NCBI RefSeq assembly: GCF_006575665.1
Contig: NZ_CP041253.1
Span: forward strand, 1,431,501-1,495,500
Origin: Echinicola soli
GTDB taxonomy: Bacteria; Bacteroidota; Bacteroidia; Cytophagales; Cyclobacteriaceae
Length of the DNA stretch: 64,000 nucleotides
Direction of reading: 5' to 3'
How positions within the stretch are numbered: the stretch's first letter is position 1; every line of letters begins with the position of its first letter. The notes beneath the pieces were generated by a model. The model was not told the origin of the DNA. It ran no database searches and saw only the letters and a list, made by a program, of their open reading frames with translations. This document shows positions 36,482 through 46,431 of this stretch, piece by piece. Made by a program: the position numbers and the translations under genes.

Positions 36482-39001
36482 CTACTTCCATTCCAATTTT
36501 ACCTCATTGATCATGGTGGGCGAGCCTCCGTTATATTCCAGCCCAAAACCACCATAAGGATCAGGGGATATATTGCTGGAAAGCTCCACTCGGTCTTTTA
36601 CTTCTACTGGATAGTCAGCAGGATCGTAGTCAGCACCGCTGGATAGCGTGGCACAGAGGCAATTTTCTTTTACTGAAAGTGAGATGTAGACCGGAGCGCG
36701 AAAGCAACTCGTCGATACCGGTTCAGTAAGGGGCGTGACCTGATTATGATCATACCGTATCAGGAAACAGTCTACCGAGTTGGCAAATTTTGTGGTACGC
36801 ATGATCCGGAGGCCATAGCCGGTTTTGGTTTTGGCGTCGTATTTGATCAGTACATCCATATAGAGAGGAGCTACGCTAAAGCCTTGGCCAGCCGTTTTAT
36901 GGGGTGAAACGACCATATTGAGCACCATATCCGCTTCCATTTTCATTGGGGGCGTGTAGCTCATCGAGCCCGTTCTGGCGGATTGCAGCAGGCCCACCAT
37001 CCCATCTGATCCACCAGTTCCTTTACCATAGATCCAAGCATCAGCGGGCTGAAAGGACGGACGGTAGGCAGAAGATTGCAAGGTGTCAAAGGTCCAATGA
37101 CCAGGGATTATCTCAGGCTGGTTCGCTACTGCCAATGTACTGAAGTCTGTTTCTAATCGGTGGCTATCTGTTTTTACATCCGCTGCTTCGATGGGTGTTT
37201 TCAGTGAATACCTTTCTTCTGGCCCTGCATCACTTCGAAGATGTTTGGGGGCGATACCCACCGTGATGTACCTACCAATGTCACTTGCCGAAAGTTGATA
37301 TTGCCGAAGCGGTTTGCCCTCCCTGGAGACGGCGATTTTGATGGCTTGCGTTCCATTTGGATCGATGCTGCGGTACCACGAAATTTCGGACTGATCGGTA
37401 AGTTTCCCTTCCTTAAGCGAATAATCCACGCTGAGGTAGCCATCTTTAGTGCGGTGAATTTTGGGAAGGTCGGAAAACCGGGGAGGAGGTAGTTGGGCTG
37501 GGAGGATTTCCAGTTCACAAGCGGCTTCCAGTCCAGCTTCGGTATGTGCCGTGAGTACCACCTTTTGGGCGGTATTGGTCATGTTGGTGGGAATGATCTC
37601 TACGCGGTTTCCATCTTCATAGGGTGTGATGGCCACCAAGGCCTTGTCTTCTTCGGGGATTTGCCACTGAACAGGTCGCGTTGCTGCTGGATAGTTCCCG
37701 AATCTGAAAAATGATGTTTCGAGCCAAGCGGTATCCTTTTTCGTCTCTAGCTGGTTGGTGGGTGGACTTATCCTTAGCTGCACGGGAATGTCGGTAAAGT
37801 CCTCCATTTGGGAAGATGCAGCAGCTTTTACGCTTTCCTTGATCCCCTCGGGATCCCAGTTGTCATCTCCTTTGAGGAGATTGTAAGTATTATAAAGGGT
37901 GTCGTCGCTTATTTCAATCCGGTAAGCATTCAGTAAAGGTTTGTCGGCAAGTATAACGGTGTTTTCGGGGTTGTTGCTGCTGATCGTTATCGGTTTATTG
38001 TTTACTTCGACATTGTGCTGGTAGTTTTTCATGGAAGCAGGGGGCTCATCCCTCCAGCTGAGGGCGGTCATTTTGGGGCCTTTAAATCGCGTATCAATGA
38101 CGGCTATTTGGCCATTGGCTTTGGTAAAATACTGCTCACCACCCGTAAAAGATCGGATGTCACAGTTTAAAAATACCGCACCTGTTCCGGTGGTATGGTA
38201 AAAAGGCTTGGAGCTGTAAAAATCCAAGGAGCTGTTTTTGTAAACGGCAGTACCACAGAGGGCGTCATCAGTGGATTCGAAGTGACATTGATCAAAGAAC
38301 ACTCTTTTTCCTCCCACGAAGGGACAAAGGTTCAGGCGACTGATAAAATGAGTGTTGCGGGCCACGATCTTGTCTCCATTACAGTGGATCAGCTGGGCTT
38401 GGACAATGGCATCAGCGCGACGTGTTCTATTGAGAGCTGGTTTTAAGGGGAATTCCAGGTCGACATTGCAATAATTGCCAAAGGTGATGTTTTCGGCCGA
38501 AGTCCCTTGGCCGTCAAAACGGAACATGGTAAAGTTGCCTTTAGCACCCAGTGTTTGTCCACGGTTACAGGCCAAAATAACATTTCCAGGATGCTTGTTC
38601 AGCCCAAAAAACCGAAGCCATTCACATTTGATTTCCATACCATAAGGGACGGGACGGCCATCTTGCGGCACCCTAATCTCAGGATCATCAGGATCATCTA
38701 TCCAATACACATATGGAGCGATATAAAGTACCATGGGGGAATTTTCGCTGCCATCTTTAACTTCTGCCGCAGCGTCTTGGATGGAATTGAACACAAATGG
38801 CCATTTACCTGCTTCTTCATCACTGAGCTGGCCGTCCACAAAGAAGGCTTTTGGTCCCAGCACAATGCGCTCATGTTGGTAAATGATATGGTCTCCGCCG
38901 AAAGTGACAGGGTCAGTGAAATCCAAAGGAGCATAAGCTTTTTGGGCCCAGCCCAATAGTGGTAAAAATAATAGCAGCCAAATGCACAAGTACTTTTTCA
39001 T
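36482..39001 (-). CDS. Secreted right-handed beta-helix protein
   Basis: About 839 residues from ATG 39001 (MKKYLCIWLLLF, signal peptide ending LGWAQ); upstream in-frame starts at 39088 and 39064 would bury the signal peptide. Residues 30-400 resemble a pectin-lyase-like beta-helix such as pectinesterases (ENITFGNYCNVDLEF, RADAIVQAQLIHCNGDKIVA, NTHFISRLNLCPFVGGKRVF, FDQCHFESTDDALCGTAVYK). Residues 430-600 look like two Ig-like domains. The last 180 residues resemble a concanavalin-like lectin domain. It could be a polysaccharide-acting surface enzyme; the catalytic residues are not certain. No sus-type genes flank it. Confidence 0.7.
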   Translation of the reverse strand: MKKYLCIWLLLFLPLLGWAQKAYAPLDFTDPVTFGGDHIIYQHERIVLGPKAFFVDGQLSDEEAGKWPFVFNSIQDAAAEVKDGSENSPMVLYIAPYVYWIDDPDDPEIRVPQDGRPVPYGMEIKCEWLRFFGLNKHPGNVILACNRGQTLGAKGNFTMFRFDGQGTSAENITFGNYCNVDLEFPLKPALNRTRRADAIVQAQLIHCNGDKIVARNTHFISRLNLCPFVGGKRVFFDQCHFESTDDALCGTAVYKNSSLDFYSSKPFYHTTGTGAVFLNCDIRSFTGGEQYFTKANGQIAVIDTRFKGPKMTALSWRDEPPASMKNYQHNVEVNNKPITISSNNPENTVILADKPLLNAYRIEISDDTLYNTYNLLKGDDNWDPEGIKESVKAAASSQMEDFTDIPVQLRISPPTNQLETKKDTAWLETSFFRFGNYPAATRPVQWQIPEEDKALVAITPYEDGNRVEIIPTNMTNTAQKVVLTAHTEAGLEAACELEILPAQLPPPRFSDLPKIHRTKDGYLSVDYSLKEGKLTDQSEISWYRSIDPNGTQAIKIAVSREGKPLRQYQLSASDIGRYITVGIAPKHLRSDAGPEERYSLKTPIEAADVKTDSHRLETDFSTLAVANQPEIIPGHWTFDTLQSSAYRPSFQPADAWIYGKGTGGSDGMVGLLQSARTGSMSYTPPMKMEADMVLNMVVSPHKTAGQGFSVAPLYMDVLIKYDAKTKTGYGLRIMRTTKFANSVDCFLIRYDHNQVTPLTEPVSTSCFRAPVYISLSVKENCLCATLSSGADYDPADYPVEVKDRVELSSNISPDPYGGFGLEYNGGSPTMINEVKLEWK

Positions 39002-39062
39002 ACTATGAAGATAAAAATTACCTACGAAGAAACCTGTTTTGGACTTTATATTATATTTGGGC

Positions 39063-40820
39063 ATGAAACTAGATCTTCGCACCACCAATACTACTCAAGA
39101 GCTACGGACCTGCAAGCGGAAAATCGCCAGTTTGGCACTGTCAAGGATGATCTTGTTTTTGGGCATCGTAGCACTGACCATCATCGGTCTCACAGAAATC
39201 AGGTGGTTATTGCTTTTCTTTTTCCCCTTAGCGGGGCTTTTTATTTACCTGATATTGCTTTTTAACCTTCAAAAGGACCGTCAGGCATTTTTGCAGGCGA
39301 TCGCCAATATGGAAAATGAACGGCAATTGAGAAAGGAAAGGAAACTGGCTGACTTTGATGGAGGGGAATCCTTTAAGGATAAAAAACATCCTTTTTCCAA
39401 CGACTTGGACTTATTTGGAGAACATTCCCTTTTTCAACTGCTGAATCACACCATCGGTGATGGCGGTAAGAAGTTGCTGGCAAATTGGATGAAGGCACCG
39501 ATCGATCCTGAAAAAGCGAAGAAACGATATTCTGCAATAAAAGAGTTGGCACTTCATACGGGTTTTATCAGGAATTTTGAGGCAACGGGAAAGGCATTTA
39601 TCAAGGAGGAAAAATCGAAGAAACCTTTTTATGCTTGGCTTAAGACGCCAAGTGCCTGGAAGTCGTTTTATTGGTTTCCCCTCATTGGCGGGCCTCTTGG
39701 TGGGCTTGCTTTGTTGGGTGGATGGCTTTATTTGGGGTGGCCTTTAGCTTACCTTTTGATCTGGGTGTTAGCAGGGACAGCTTTGTTGGGGTTGATTTTT
39801 CGGCCGTTACTTGTAGCCTTTAAAAATATGCCCGATGAGGGAGATTTAAAAACCTACAGCATCTGGGCCAGGGAACTGGAACAGCTGGATTTTAAAGATG
39901 GGTATCTGAAAGAACTTCAATTGCCCATTTTGGAAGGAGAATACCGTGCTTCTGACGCACTAAGGTCCCTAGAGCAGCGCAGCTTTATGGTGCAGAACCG
40001 CGCCAATATGATGTATATGATCTTTGATTTACTCTTTTGGGTAGATTTTGGGGTGCTGTTTTCATTGGAACAGTGGAAAAAGAAACATGCCAGCAAAGTC
40101 GAACGGTGGGAAGATATTTTTCAGGAATTGCAGGTCTTGGTGTCACTGGCAGCCTTTACGCATGATGAAGGCTTAGAGTGTCCGGTGATATGGTCTGATA
40201 AAATGGTGTTAAAAGTCGCTGACCTAAAGCATCCATTATTGCCACAATCGGTATGTGTTGGGAATGATTTTGAGGTCTCAAGCGATCAGAAAACCATTCT
40301 ACTGACCGGTTCCAACATGTCGGGTAAGACCACATTTATGCGTACTGTAGGGATCAATATGGTGTTGGCCAACCTTGGACTGAGTCCCTATGCCACCTCC
40401 TATGAAAGTGGCGCTTTTTGGCTGTTTACCAGTATGCGCAATACCGATAACCTCGGAGAAAGCGTCAGTTCCTTTTATGCAGAACTGGCCAGAATCAAAA
40501 GCCTTTTGGATCAAGCGGAAAAGCAGTATCCAGTGTTTTATCTCCTTGATGAAATCCTTAAAGGAACCAATACTACCGATCGTGTGATGGGCAGTGAGGC
40601 GCTGATCAGGCAGCTAGCCGAGAGTCACAGTAAGGGCATCATCAGTACCCATGATATCGAATTAGCTGAATTATCTGACAAAATCCCTGGTTTAGTTAAT
40701 TATAGTTTTCATAGCGATATAAAAGACAATGAAATCCTCTTTGATTATAAAATAAAAAATGGACCCTGTCCTAGTTTTAACGCTCATAAATTAATGGAAT
40801 TGATGGGGATTCGCTTTTAA
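39063..40820 (+). CDS. Membrane-anchored MutS-like ATPase
   Basis: A 585-residue protein with four predicted membrane helices in two hairpins (about residues 30-70 and 205-245) followed by a soluble lever region. The C-terminal MutS-type ATPase domain has Walker A GSNMSGKTTFMRTVGIN near residue 416, Walker B PVFYLLDEILKGTNTTDR near 494 and H-loop GIISTHDIELAELS. It lacks the MutS mismatch-binding domain and the MutS2 Smr nuclease domain. ATG 39063 is favoured because TATATTTG, a -7-like box, ends 3 bases before it. The activity is unknown; a role in DNA handling at the membrane is inferred from domains. Confidence 0.85.
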   Translation: MKLDLRTTNTTQELRTCKRKIASLALSRMILFLGIVALTIIGLTEIRWLLLFFFPLAGLFIYLILLFNLQKDRQAFLQAIANMENERQLRKERKLADFDGGESFKDKKHPFSNDLDLFGEHSLFQLLNHTIGDGGKKLLANWMKAPIDPEKAKKRYSAIKELALHTGFIRNFEATGKAFIKEEKSKKPFYAWLKTPSAWKSFYWFPLIGGPLGGLALLGGWLYLGWPLAYLLIWVLAGTALLGLIFRPLLVAFKNMPDEGDLKTYSIWARELEQLDFKDGYLKELQLPILEGEYRASDALRSLEQRSFMVQNRANMMYMIFDLLFWVDFGVLFSLEQWKKKHASKVERWEDIFQELQVLVSLAAFTHDEGLECPVIWSDKMVLKVADLKHPLLPQSVCVGNDFEVSSDQKTILLTGSNMSGKTTFMRTVGINMVLANLGLSPYATSYESGAFWLFTSMRNTDNLGESVSSFYAELARIKSLLDQAEKQYPVFYLLDEILKGTNTTDRVMGSEALIRQLAESHSKGIISTHDIELAELSDKIPGLVNYSFHSDIKDNEILFDYKIKNGPCPSFNAHKLMELMGIRF

Positions 40821-40903
40821 TAAATACAAATTTTAGGCGGGTTTGGCATAGCAATTGTTTATAAATACCTATAAACCAATTGTTTCACTAAACAACCATA
40901 GTT

Positions 40904-41056
40904 ATGAGCTCTTTATTATATTTGATCGCATTGATTCTAATTATAGGATGGATATTTGGTGCCTTCGTTTACAGTGTCGGAGGATTAATACATATTTTAC
41001 TGGTACTTGCCGTTATTGCTATTTTGTTCCGACTAATTGGTGGTAGGGCAGTTTAG
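40904..41056 (+). CDS. Small membrane protein, lmo0937 family
   Basis: A 50-residue protein, MSSLLYLIALILIIGWI at the start and ILFRLIGGRAV at the end, with two hydrophobic helices joined by a short loop. The shape and the opening match the lmo0937-type family of tiny membrane proteins seen in stress contexts in many bacteria. A stem-loop with T-tract follows 25 bases later, marking a short transcript. Function is unknown. Confidence 0.8.
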   Translation: MSSLLYLIALILIIGWIFGAFVYSVGGLIHILLVLAVIAILFRLIGGRAV

Positions 41057-41080
41057 CAACAACTAATAATAGTACCTAAG

Positions 41081-41114
41081 AAGTGCCAGTCTCATGGAGG
41101 TTGGCACTTTTTTT
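41081..41114 (+). terminator. Rho-independent terminator after the small membrane gene
   Basis: AAGTGCCA (41081-41088) pairs with TGGCACTT (41102-41109), followed by a run of T to 41114. Confidence 0.85.
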
Positions 41115-41236
41115 ATTTTGTAGGGTTAAAGAATAAGTAAACCAAGGGGATTACTGGGACAAATTATGCGTTGAAGGTACGTGGTACGGAGAATTTGTTT
41201 TAATTTTGAGGCATTATTTCTAAAAAAAGTATAAAA

Positions 41237-42376
41237 GTGCAAGATAACTATCAGCAAAAGATACTAGGAATTATAGGTGGCGGTCAGCTGGGGAGAATGG
41301 TCATCCAATCCGCCATCAATTATAACATCGATATTCACATCCTAGATCCAGATGAAAATGCGCCCTGTAGACACATTTGTCATGATTTTAGTCATGGGAA
41401 ATTGACAGACTATGATACGGTGTATGCATTTGGCAAGGGCTGTGATGTGATCACTATAGAGATTGAGAATGTAAATACCGAGGCATTGGAGCAGTTGGCA
41501 AAAGAGGGCAAGAAGGTCTTTCCCCAGCCTGAGATCATCCGATTGATCCAGGATAAGCGAGAGCAGAAGCAGTTTTATAAAGAAAACAATATTCCTACGG
41601 CTGATTTTATCCTGACCGATAGCAAAGCAGATGTATTGGCGAATGCGGATTTTTTACCGGCTGTCAATAAGCTGGGCAAGGAAGGCTATGATGGAAGAGG
41701 TGTCCAAGTGCTTAAATCCGAGGAGGACTTGGATAAGGCTTTCGAAGCCCCTGGTTTATTGGAGAAGTTGATCGATTTTGATAAGGAAATTGCCGTAATT
41801 GTTTCCAGGAATGAGCACGGGGAATTGGTGGCTTTTCCACCTGTAGAATGTGCCTTTCACCCCACCGCCAATTTGGTGGAGTTCTTATTTGCTCCTGCGC
41901 AGATATCTGATGAGATCGGTGAGGAAGCCATTAAAGTGGCCAAGGATGTCATTATCAAATTAGACATGATCGGGATCCTGGCGGTGGAGATGTTTGTGAC
42001 CAAATCGGGGGAAATACTGGTCAATGAAATAGCACCAAGACCGCATAACAGTGGTCACCACACAATAGAAGCTAATTTCACTTCTCAGTTTGAGCAGCAC
42101 CTAAGGGCCGTAATGGGAATGCCTCTGGGCAATACAGGACTTCGGATGCCAGCAGCCATGGTCAATCTTCTTGGTGAGGATGGGTTTACAGGTGATGCTG
42201 TGGTGGAAGGAATGGATGAGGCGATGAAGGAAAAAGGGATTTTCATCCACCTTTATGGCAAGAAAATCACCAAACCTTTCCGAAAAATGGGGCATGTGAC
42301 TATTTTGGAAGAAAATGTGGAGGCTTTGAAAGCCAAAGCTCTTAAAGTCAAAGACAGCATAAAGATAAAAGCATAA
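41237..42376 (+). CDS. purK: N5-carboxyaminoimidazole ribonucleotide synthase
   Basis: A 379-residue ATP-grasp enzyme that carboxylates AIR using bicarbonate and ATP in purine synthesis. The N-terminal Rossmann part has LGIIGGGQLGRMV, then IHILDPDENAPC. The ATP-grasp core shows AVNKLGKEGYDGRGVQVL and VEMFVTKSGEILVNEIAPRP, with NSGHHTIEA. GTG at 41237 is the start; a TAATTTTG -7-like box ends 29 bases earlier. purE begins 3 bases after the stop, so the pair is co-translated. Confidence 0.96.
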   Translation: MQDNYQQKILGIIGGGQLGRMVIQSAINYNIDIHILDPDENAPCRHICHDFSHGKLTDYDTVYAFGKGCDVITIEIENVNTEALEQLAKEGKKVFPQPEIIRLIQDKREQKQFYKENNIPTADFILTDSKADVLANADFLPAVNKLGKEGYDGRGVQVLKSEEDLDKAFEAPGLLEKLIDFDKEIAVIVSRNEHGELVAFPPVECAFHPTANLVEFLFAPAQISDEIGEEAIKVAKDVIIKLDMIGILAVEMFVTKSGEILVNEIAPRPHNSGHHTIEANFTSQFEQHLRAVMGMPLGNTGLRMPAAMVNLLGEDGFTGDAVVEGMDEAMKEKGIFIHLYGKKITKPFRKMGHVTILEENVEALKAKALKVKDSIKIKA

Positions 42377-42379
42377 ATC

Positions 42380-42895
42380 ATGAGCAAACAGGTAGGAATC
42401 ATCATGGGGAGCAAGTCCGATCTTCCCATCATGTCAGAAGCAGCGAAGGCGCTGGAAGAATTAGGCGTAAATTATGAACTTACCATTGTCTCGGCCCACC
42501 GTACTCCGAGAAGAATGATCGACTATGCTGAAAGTGCACGCCAGCGCGGCATAAAAGTGATCATCGCCGGTGCAGGAGGAGCAGCACACCTTCCCGGAAT
42601 GGTGGCCTCACTTACCTCTCTGCCTGTCATCGGTGTACCGATCAAATCTTCCAATAGCATCGATGGTTGGGACAGTATCCTTTCTATCCTGCAGATGCCT
42701 GCCGGTATCCCTGTGGCCACAGTCGCTTTAAATGGGGCAAAGAATGCAGGAATTCTGGCCGCCTCTATGGTAGGAGCTTATGATGCTAAGGTAGCCGAAA
42801 ATATGGATAACTTTAAGAAAGAATTACGCGAAAAGGTAGAGGAGAATGCGCGTGATGTGGAATTGAAGGGGTGGAGAGATACCTTGGATGATTGA
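42380..42895 (+). CDS. purE: N5-CAIR mutase
   Basis: A 171-residue class I PurE that rearranges N5-CAIR to CAIR, the step after PurK. Family motifs are VGIIMGSKSDLPIMSEA, VSAHRTPRRMIDYA and IIAGAGGAAHLPGMVASLT, with PVIGVP and the QMPAGIPVATVAL loop. The class I form matches the presence of purK. A strong terminator follows 30 bases later, so purK-purE is a two-gene operon. Confidence 0.97.
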   Translation: MSKQVGIIMGSKSDLPIMSEAAKALEELGVNYELTIVSAHRTPRRMIDYAESARQRGIKVIIAGAGGAAHLPGMVASLTSLPVIGVPIKSSNSIDGWDSILSILQMPAGIPVATVALNGAKNAGILAASMVGAYDAKVAENMDNFKKELREKVEENARDVELKGWRDTLDD

Positions 42896-42924
42896 TACAC
42901 AAGGGGTTGTCTCCAGTGATTAAT

Positions 42925-42966
42925 AAAAAAGCCATCCATTGGAATTATTCAATGGATGGCTTTTTT
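42925..42966 (+). terminator. Rho-independent terminator after purE
   Basis: 17-base arms, AAAAAAGCCATCCATTG (42925-42941) and CAATGGATGGCTTTTTT (42950-42966), enclose an 8-base loop. It is symmetrical and could act on both strands. Confidence 0.93.
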
Positions 42967-43172
42967 TGGTTTAATGCACAACCTTATGCTTTAAAAATAT
43001 ACTTTTTTGTCGAAAATGCTTTTTTAGATGTTATAATTTTTACAGTTTGGTTATGGAAAATGTTATCATTTGTGTTTGAAGTTGTTTTTTGTTCTGGAAG
43101 CATTAATATTAGAACTAAGGTTCTATTTTTAGAAAAAGGATAACTTTGCACTTTGATTCAGTGATTAAAGCT

Positions 43173-43970
43173 ATGGAAAGAGGTATAAGTAATTTGATAG
43201 ATTTGTGGAAGGAGGGATACTCGGAGCATATCAAGAGGTACCAGCCATATCAAGCGATGCAACAAATAAGGCATATTGCCTCACTGTTCAGTCCAGGAGA
43301 TTTTTTCTACTTTATCTTAAATATGCATAACCTGGAGTTAGAGTACGTTCATCCCACGGTTAAAAATTTTATGAATGTCGACCCTGTTCACGTTACTATT
43401 CGTGAGCTGCTAAAATGTGTGGAGCCACAGGATCTGGAATCTGTCAAACGGAAGGAAATGGTGCTTCAGGATTTTCTGGAGAAATTTAAAGATCCATATG
43501 AGCTTCCTTTCTACAAAATTCTGTACATGTACAGGATGAAGGATCGATATGGCCGCTATCGCACAATGCTCCTTCAGGTCAATGTGCTTTCCGTGTCAGA
43601 TACCGGAACCATAGAGCATATCCTCAGTGTCCACACGGATATTTCTTATCTTGGAGTCACTAAGAGTGATCACATTTCCTTTATCAGCCTCAATGGCCAA
43701 AAGTCATACTATAATGTGAATTGTGAAAAAGGGGGATTTGATGAGGCCCTTTTTGATATTCCTTTTGTTGGTTTTGGGTCGGATCTTACTAAAAGAGAAC
43801 AGGAAATCATCTTTTATTTCTCAAAGGGTCTTGGTGCCAAGGAAATTGGTGAGGCTTTGAATATTTCAGAATATACCGTAAGGACACATCGGAAGAATAT
43901 TTTAAAAAAGACCAAGCAAACCAATATGGCACAGTTGGTTTCATTGTGTGTCATGGAAGGGTTGATATAA
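43173..43970 (+). CDS. LuxR-type transcription factor with PAS-like sensor
   Basis: About 265 residues. The C-terminal 60 residues form a LuxR/GerE helix-turn-helix (TKREQEIIFYFSKGLGAKEI followed by ALNISEYTVRTHRKNILKKT). The N-terminal 200 residues look like a PAS-type sensor (YFILNMHNLELEYVHPTVKN, then VNVLSVSDTGTIEHILSVHT). The ATG at 43173 is chosen; upstream TTG at 43146 lies within TAACTTTG (43141-43148), a perfect -7 box, so it would be in the promoter. The signal is unknown. It is followed by a K+ channel gene 120 bases later. Confidence 0.85.
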   Translation: MERGISNLIDLWKEGYSEHIKRYQPYQAMQQIRHIASLFSPGDFFYFILNMHNLELEYVHPTVKNFMNVDPVHVTIRELLKCVEPQDLESVKRKEMVLQDFLEKFKDPYELPFYKILYMYRMKDRYGRYRTMLLQVNVLSVSDTGTIEHILSVHTDISYLGVTKSDHISFISLNGQKSYYNVNCEKGGFDEALFDIPFVGFGSDLTKREQEIIFYFSKGLGAKEIGEALNISEYTVRTHRKNILKKTKQTNMAQLVSLCVMEGLI

Positions 43971-44089
43971 TAAGGTGTAGATGGTGAGTTTGAAAAGTAT
44001 TTTATAATCGTGCAAATATCCATTAAACCGTAGCATATTATACAGGATGAGTTTTTAACCTTGCGCTGTAAGCCCAAAATATAATTCCA

Positions 44090-44776
44090 ATGTTTCAGAT
44101 AAAGAATTTGCCGTTCCTTTTAGAAAGGAAAAAGTACGAGGTCTTGATATTTGCCCTGATTGTACATTTGTATGCGGGGGTGTTTTTTGAAAATTTAAAT
44201 CTGTATATCATTTACTTTTGGCCCTTAAGTATTTTATTTCTAGGTCTTTCCAGTGTAGGGGTCTTTAGGGAAAAAGGAAGATGGAAGATCATTACTAAAA
44301 ATACCTTGTTGGTAGTGGTGATCATATTGCCAGTTTCGCATCCTTTTTTAAAGGATCATGTTTTATTTATGCAGGTCCTCAGCTTACTATATGTGTCTTT
44401 TTTTTCATTGATCTTTTGGGAAGTGATGAAATTTTTGATACGCCCTAGCTACGTCAATGCAGACATAATTTTTGCGGCTGGGTGCGGTTACTTTTTATTG
44501 GTGGAGATCAGTGTCTTTCTGCTGCAGTTTATGTATTATAACCACCCGGGATCGATCGCCAATGTAGATGCGAGCAAGTTGGCCAGTACCTATATTGACT
44601 TGGTCTACTTTGCCAGCGTAATTCAGACCTCTATCGGTTTTGGAGACATCACACCGAGTTTTCATACCACTAAGCTGGCTACATCTTTTTTGGGAGTTCT
44701 GAGCCAATTGTATAATGTGCTATTGGTCGGGATTCTGATCAGCAAGTTCTCCTCGAGAATCAATTCCAAAAGTTGA
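44090..44776 (+). CDS. Potassium channel-like membrane protein
   Basis: A 228-residue membrane protein with about six hydrophobic helices. The last two flank a pore loop whose selectivity filter reads TSIGFGD at residues 180-186, the K+ channel signature T-x-G-Y/F-G-D, and the final helix is LGVLSQLYNVLLVGILISKF. No RCK or cyclic-nucleotide domain follows. It resembles the ion_trans_2 type of two-helix pore preceded by extra helices. It likely conducts K+ across the inner membrane, but gating is unknown. Confidence 0.85.
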   Translation: MFQIKNLPFLLERKKYEVLIFALIVHLYAGVFFENLNLYIIYFWPLSILFLGLSSVGVFREKGRWKIITKNTLLVVVIILPVSHPFLKDHVLFMQVLSLLYVSFFSLIFWEVMKFLIRPSYVNADIIFAAGCGYFLLVEISVFLLQFMYYNHPGSIANVDASKLASTYIDLVYFASVIQTSIGFGDITPSFHTTKLATSFLGVLSQLYNVLLVGILISKFSSRINSKS

Positions 44777-45085
44777 TATTGATAACCTTTACCGGATCTG
44801 GGGAATGTTCTTACTGGTAGGCATGAACAATAATTGTTTAATTTATCGATTATGGCAACTTATTTTTACTACATTGAATAAGAGTGGCATTTCAAACACC
44901 CTAAATTACACCAATTGTTGATTGTGTTTGATTTTGAGCTGGTGTTTTTGTTATATTAGATAGAAGTCATTGGTTTTTGGTTGTTATTGAAAGCTGTTGC
45001 TTTTATTGAGAAGAGTGTTTAGATTTTGCATAATCACGGATTGGATTCAAAGCGGAAGAGCAGTTTTATATTTTGCCTTGCATGA
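44777..45085. other. Intergenic region without recognised elements
   Basis: These 309 AT-rich bases precede the histidine kinase gene. Apart from TATATTTTG at 45067-45075, which resembles a -7 box with one extra base, nothing was identified. Confidence 0.4.
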
Positions 45086-46375
45086 ATGGAAACCATCATT
45101 ATAAATTTAAGAGAGATAAAGCGCACATTGCTATTTGTCATTTTAGTAATCATTTTCGCTTTGTTCGTTGACAGTTTAGTGGAGTGGAGATTGGGTAACC
45201 ATCCAGTCCTGTATATTAAAAACCTTATCAATATTGCGATCATTCTTATAGCTGTTTTTTTTTATCGGCTTGGCCGAATGAAGCTAAAGTTTGTTTTGGG
45301 CATAGCGGTATATTCGATATTTTTAAATATCTATTTTTCGATTCCTATCCGGATGGAGATCGCTTCTTTTGTAATGGAAGCCTATTTTGTCAAAGTGGAA
45401 CTGATTACGATCTTACTTATGCTAGTGGCGGGGATACTTATCCATCGCCACCATATGATGTTTATTTCGTTCGTTAACACCGCCTTTATTATCACTAGCA
45501 TTGTACTCTTTCCAGGGGATTATCCGGTATTCAAGTATTTATTTTACTTCGTGTTGATAACTGGGACAGGTCTAACTGGCCATATGCTGAAAAAAACATT
45601 GACGAAATTGAGAGAGAATTTGGAATACGCCAATGCTGAAATAGCAAGGAATAACCAAAAGCTGGTTGAAATAAATGAGCAAAAAGACCAGCTGTTTCGG
45701 ATTATAGGCCATGATATCAGGACGCCATTTAACCAGATCAGCATGATACTAAGTATAATGTCCAAGGATCTCGATAAGGCTAGCTTTGAAGAAATGAAAA
45801 ATATCATGGAGACTGCCGTGGAGAATGGCAACCGTCTGCTCCATGACCTCATGACCTGGGCAAAAGCCCAGGCGACAGACTCCAGAGCGGTAAAGGAACA
45901 GGTCTCCCTATATCCAATCATTCAAAAGGAAGTCCACTTCTTTGAAGAACAGGCAAAAGGCAAGTCCATAAAAATCAATAATCAAATTATGGAGAATATA
46001 GAAATCATAGCGGATCCCAATATGACAGCCACGATCATGAGAAACTTTATTTCCAATGCCCTGAAATTTTCCCACCGCGATTCTTCAATCGATATTTTTA
46101 TGGAAAATAATGAAGAATATAGCTGTATAGCTGTACGGGATCACGGTACAGGGATGAAGAAGGATAGATTGGAAAGGTTGAAATTTTCTGAGAAAAATGT
46201 GGTCTCCAATGAAGGCACAGAAAAGGAAGCAGGATCAGGTTTTGGTATCAGAATATGCCAAAAATTAGCCGAACATCAATGTGGAAGGGTAGAAATCACC
46301 AGTAAATGGGGGCAAGGAAGTACATTTAGCTTAATCCTGCCAAATGATCCAGTGTCGCAAGACTCCCAAAAGTGA
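45086..46375 (+). CDS. Sensor histidine kinase with membrane domain
   Basis: A 429-residue kinase. Six hydrophobic helices fill about residues 10-165, followed by a short coiled coil (ENLEYANAEIARNNQKLVEI). A HisKA domain has the phospho-acceptor in RIIGHDIRTPF (His209), and a HATPase_c domain has N box ATIMRNFISNALKFS, G1 VRDHGTGMKKD and G2 GSGFGIRI. It is an inner-membrane sensor; no response-regulator gene is adjacent, so it is an orphan within this window. A second ATG at 45082 is out of frame. Confidence 0.9.
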   Translation: METIIINLREIKRTLLFVILVIIFALFVDSLVEWRLGNHPVLYIKNLINIAIILIAVFFYRLGRMKLKFVLGIAVYSIFLNIYFSIPIRMEIASFVMEAYFVKVELITILLMLVAGILIHRHHMMFISFVNTAFIITSIVLFPGDYPVFKYLFYFVLITGTGLTGHMLKKTLTKLRENLEYANAEIARNNQKLVEINEQKDQLFRIIGHDIRTPFNQISMILSIMSKDLDKASFEEMKNIMETAVENGNRLLHDLMTWAKAQATDSRAVKEQVSLYPIIQKEVHFFEEQAKGKSIKINNQIMENIEIIADPNMTATIMRNFISNALKFSHRDSSIDIFMENNEEYSCIAVRDHGTGMKKDRLERLKFSEKNVVSNEGTEKEAGSGFGIRICQKLAEHQCGRVEITSKWGQGSTFSLILPNDPVSQDSQK

Positions 46376-46431
46376 GAACCCTGATGGAATAACTGCGTAC
46401 ACTTTTGTGTCCCGACCAATTATATGACGAT

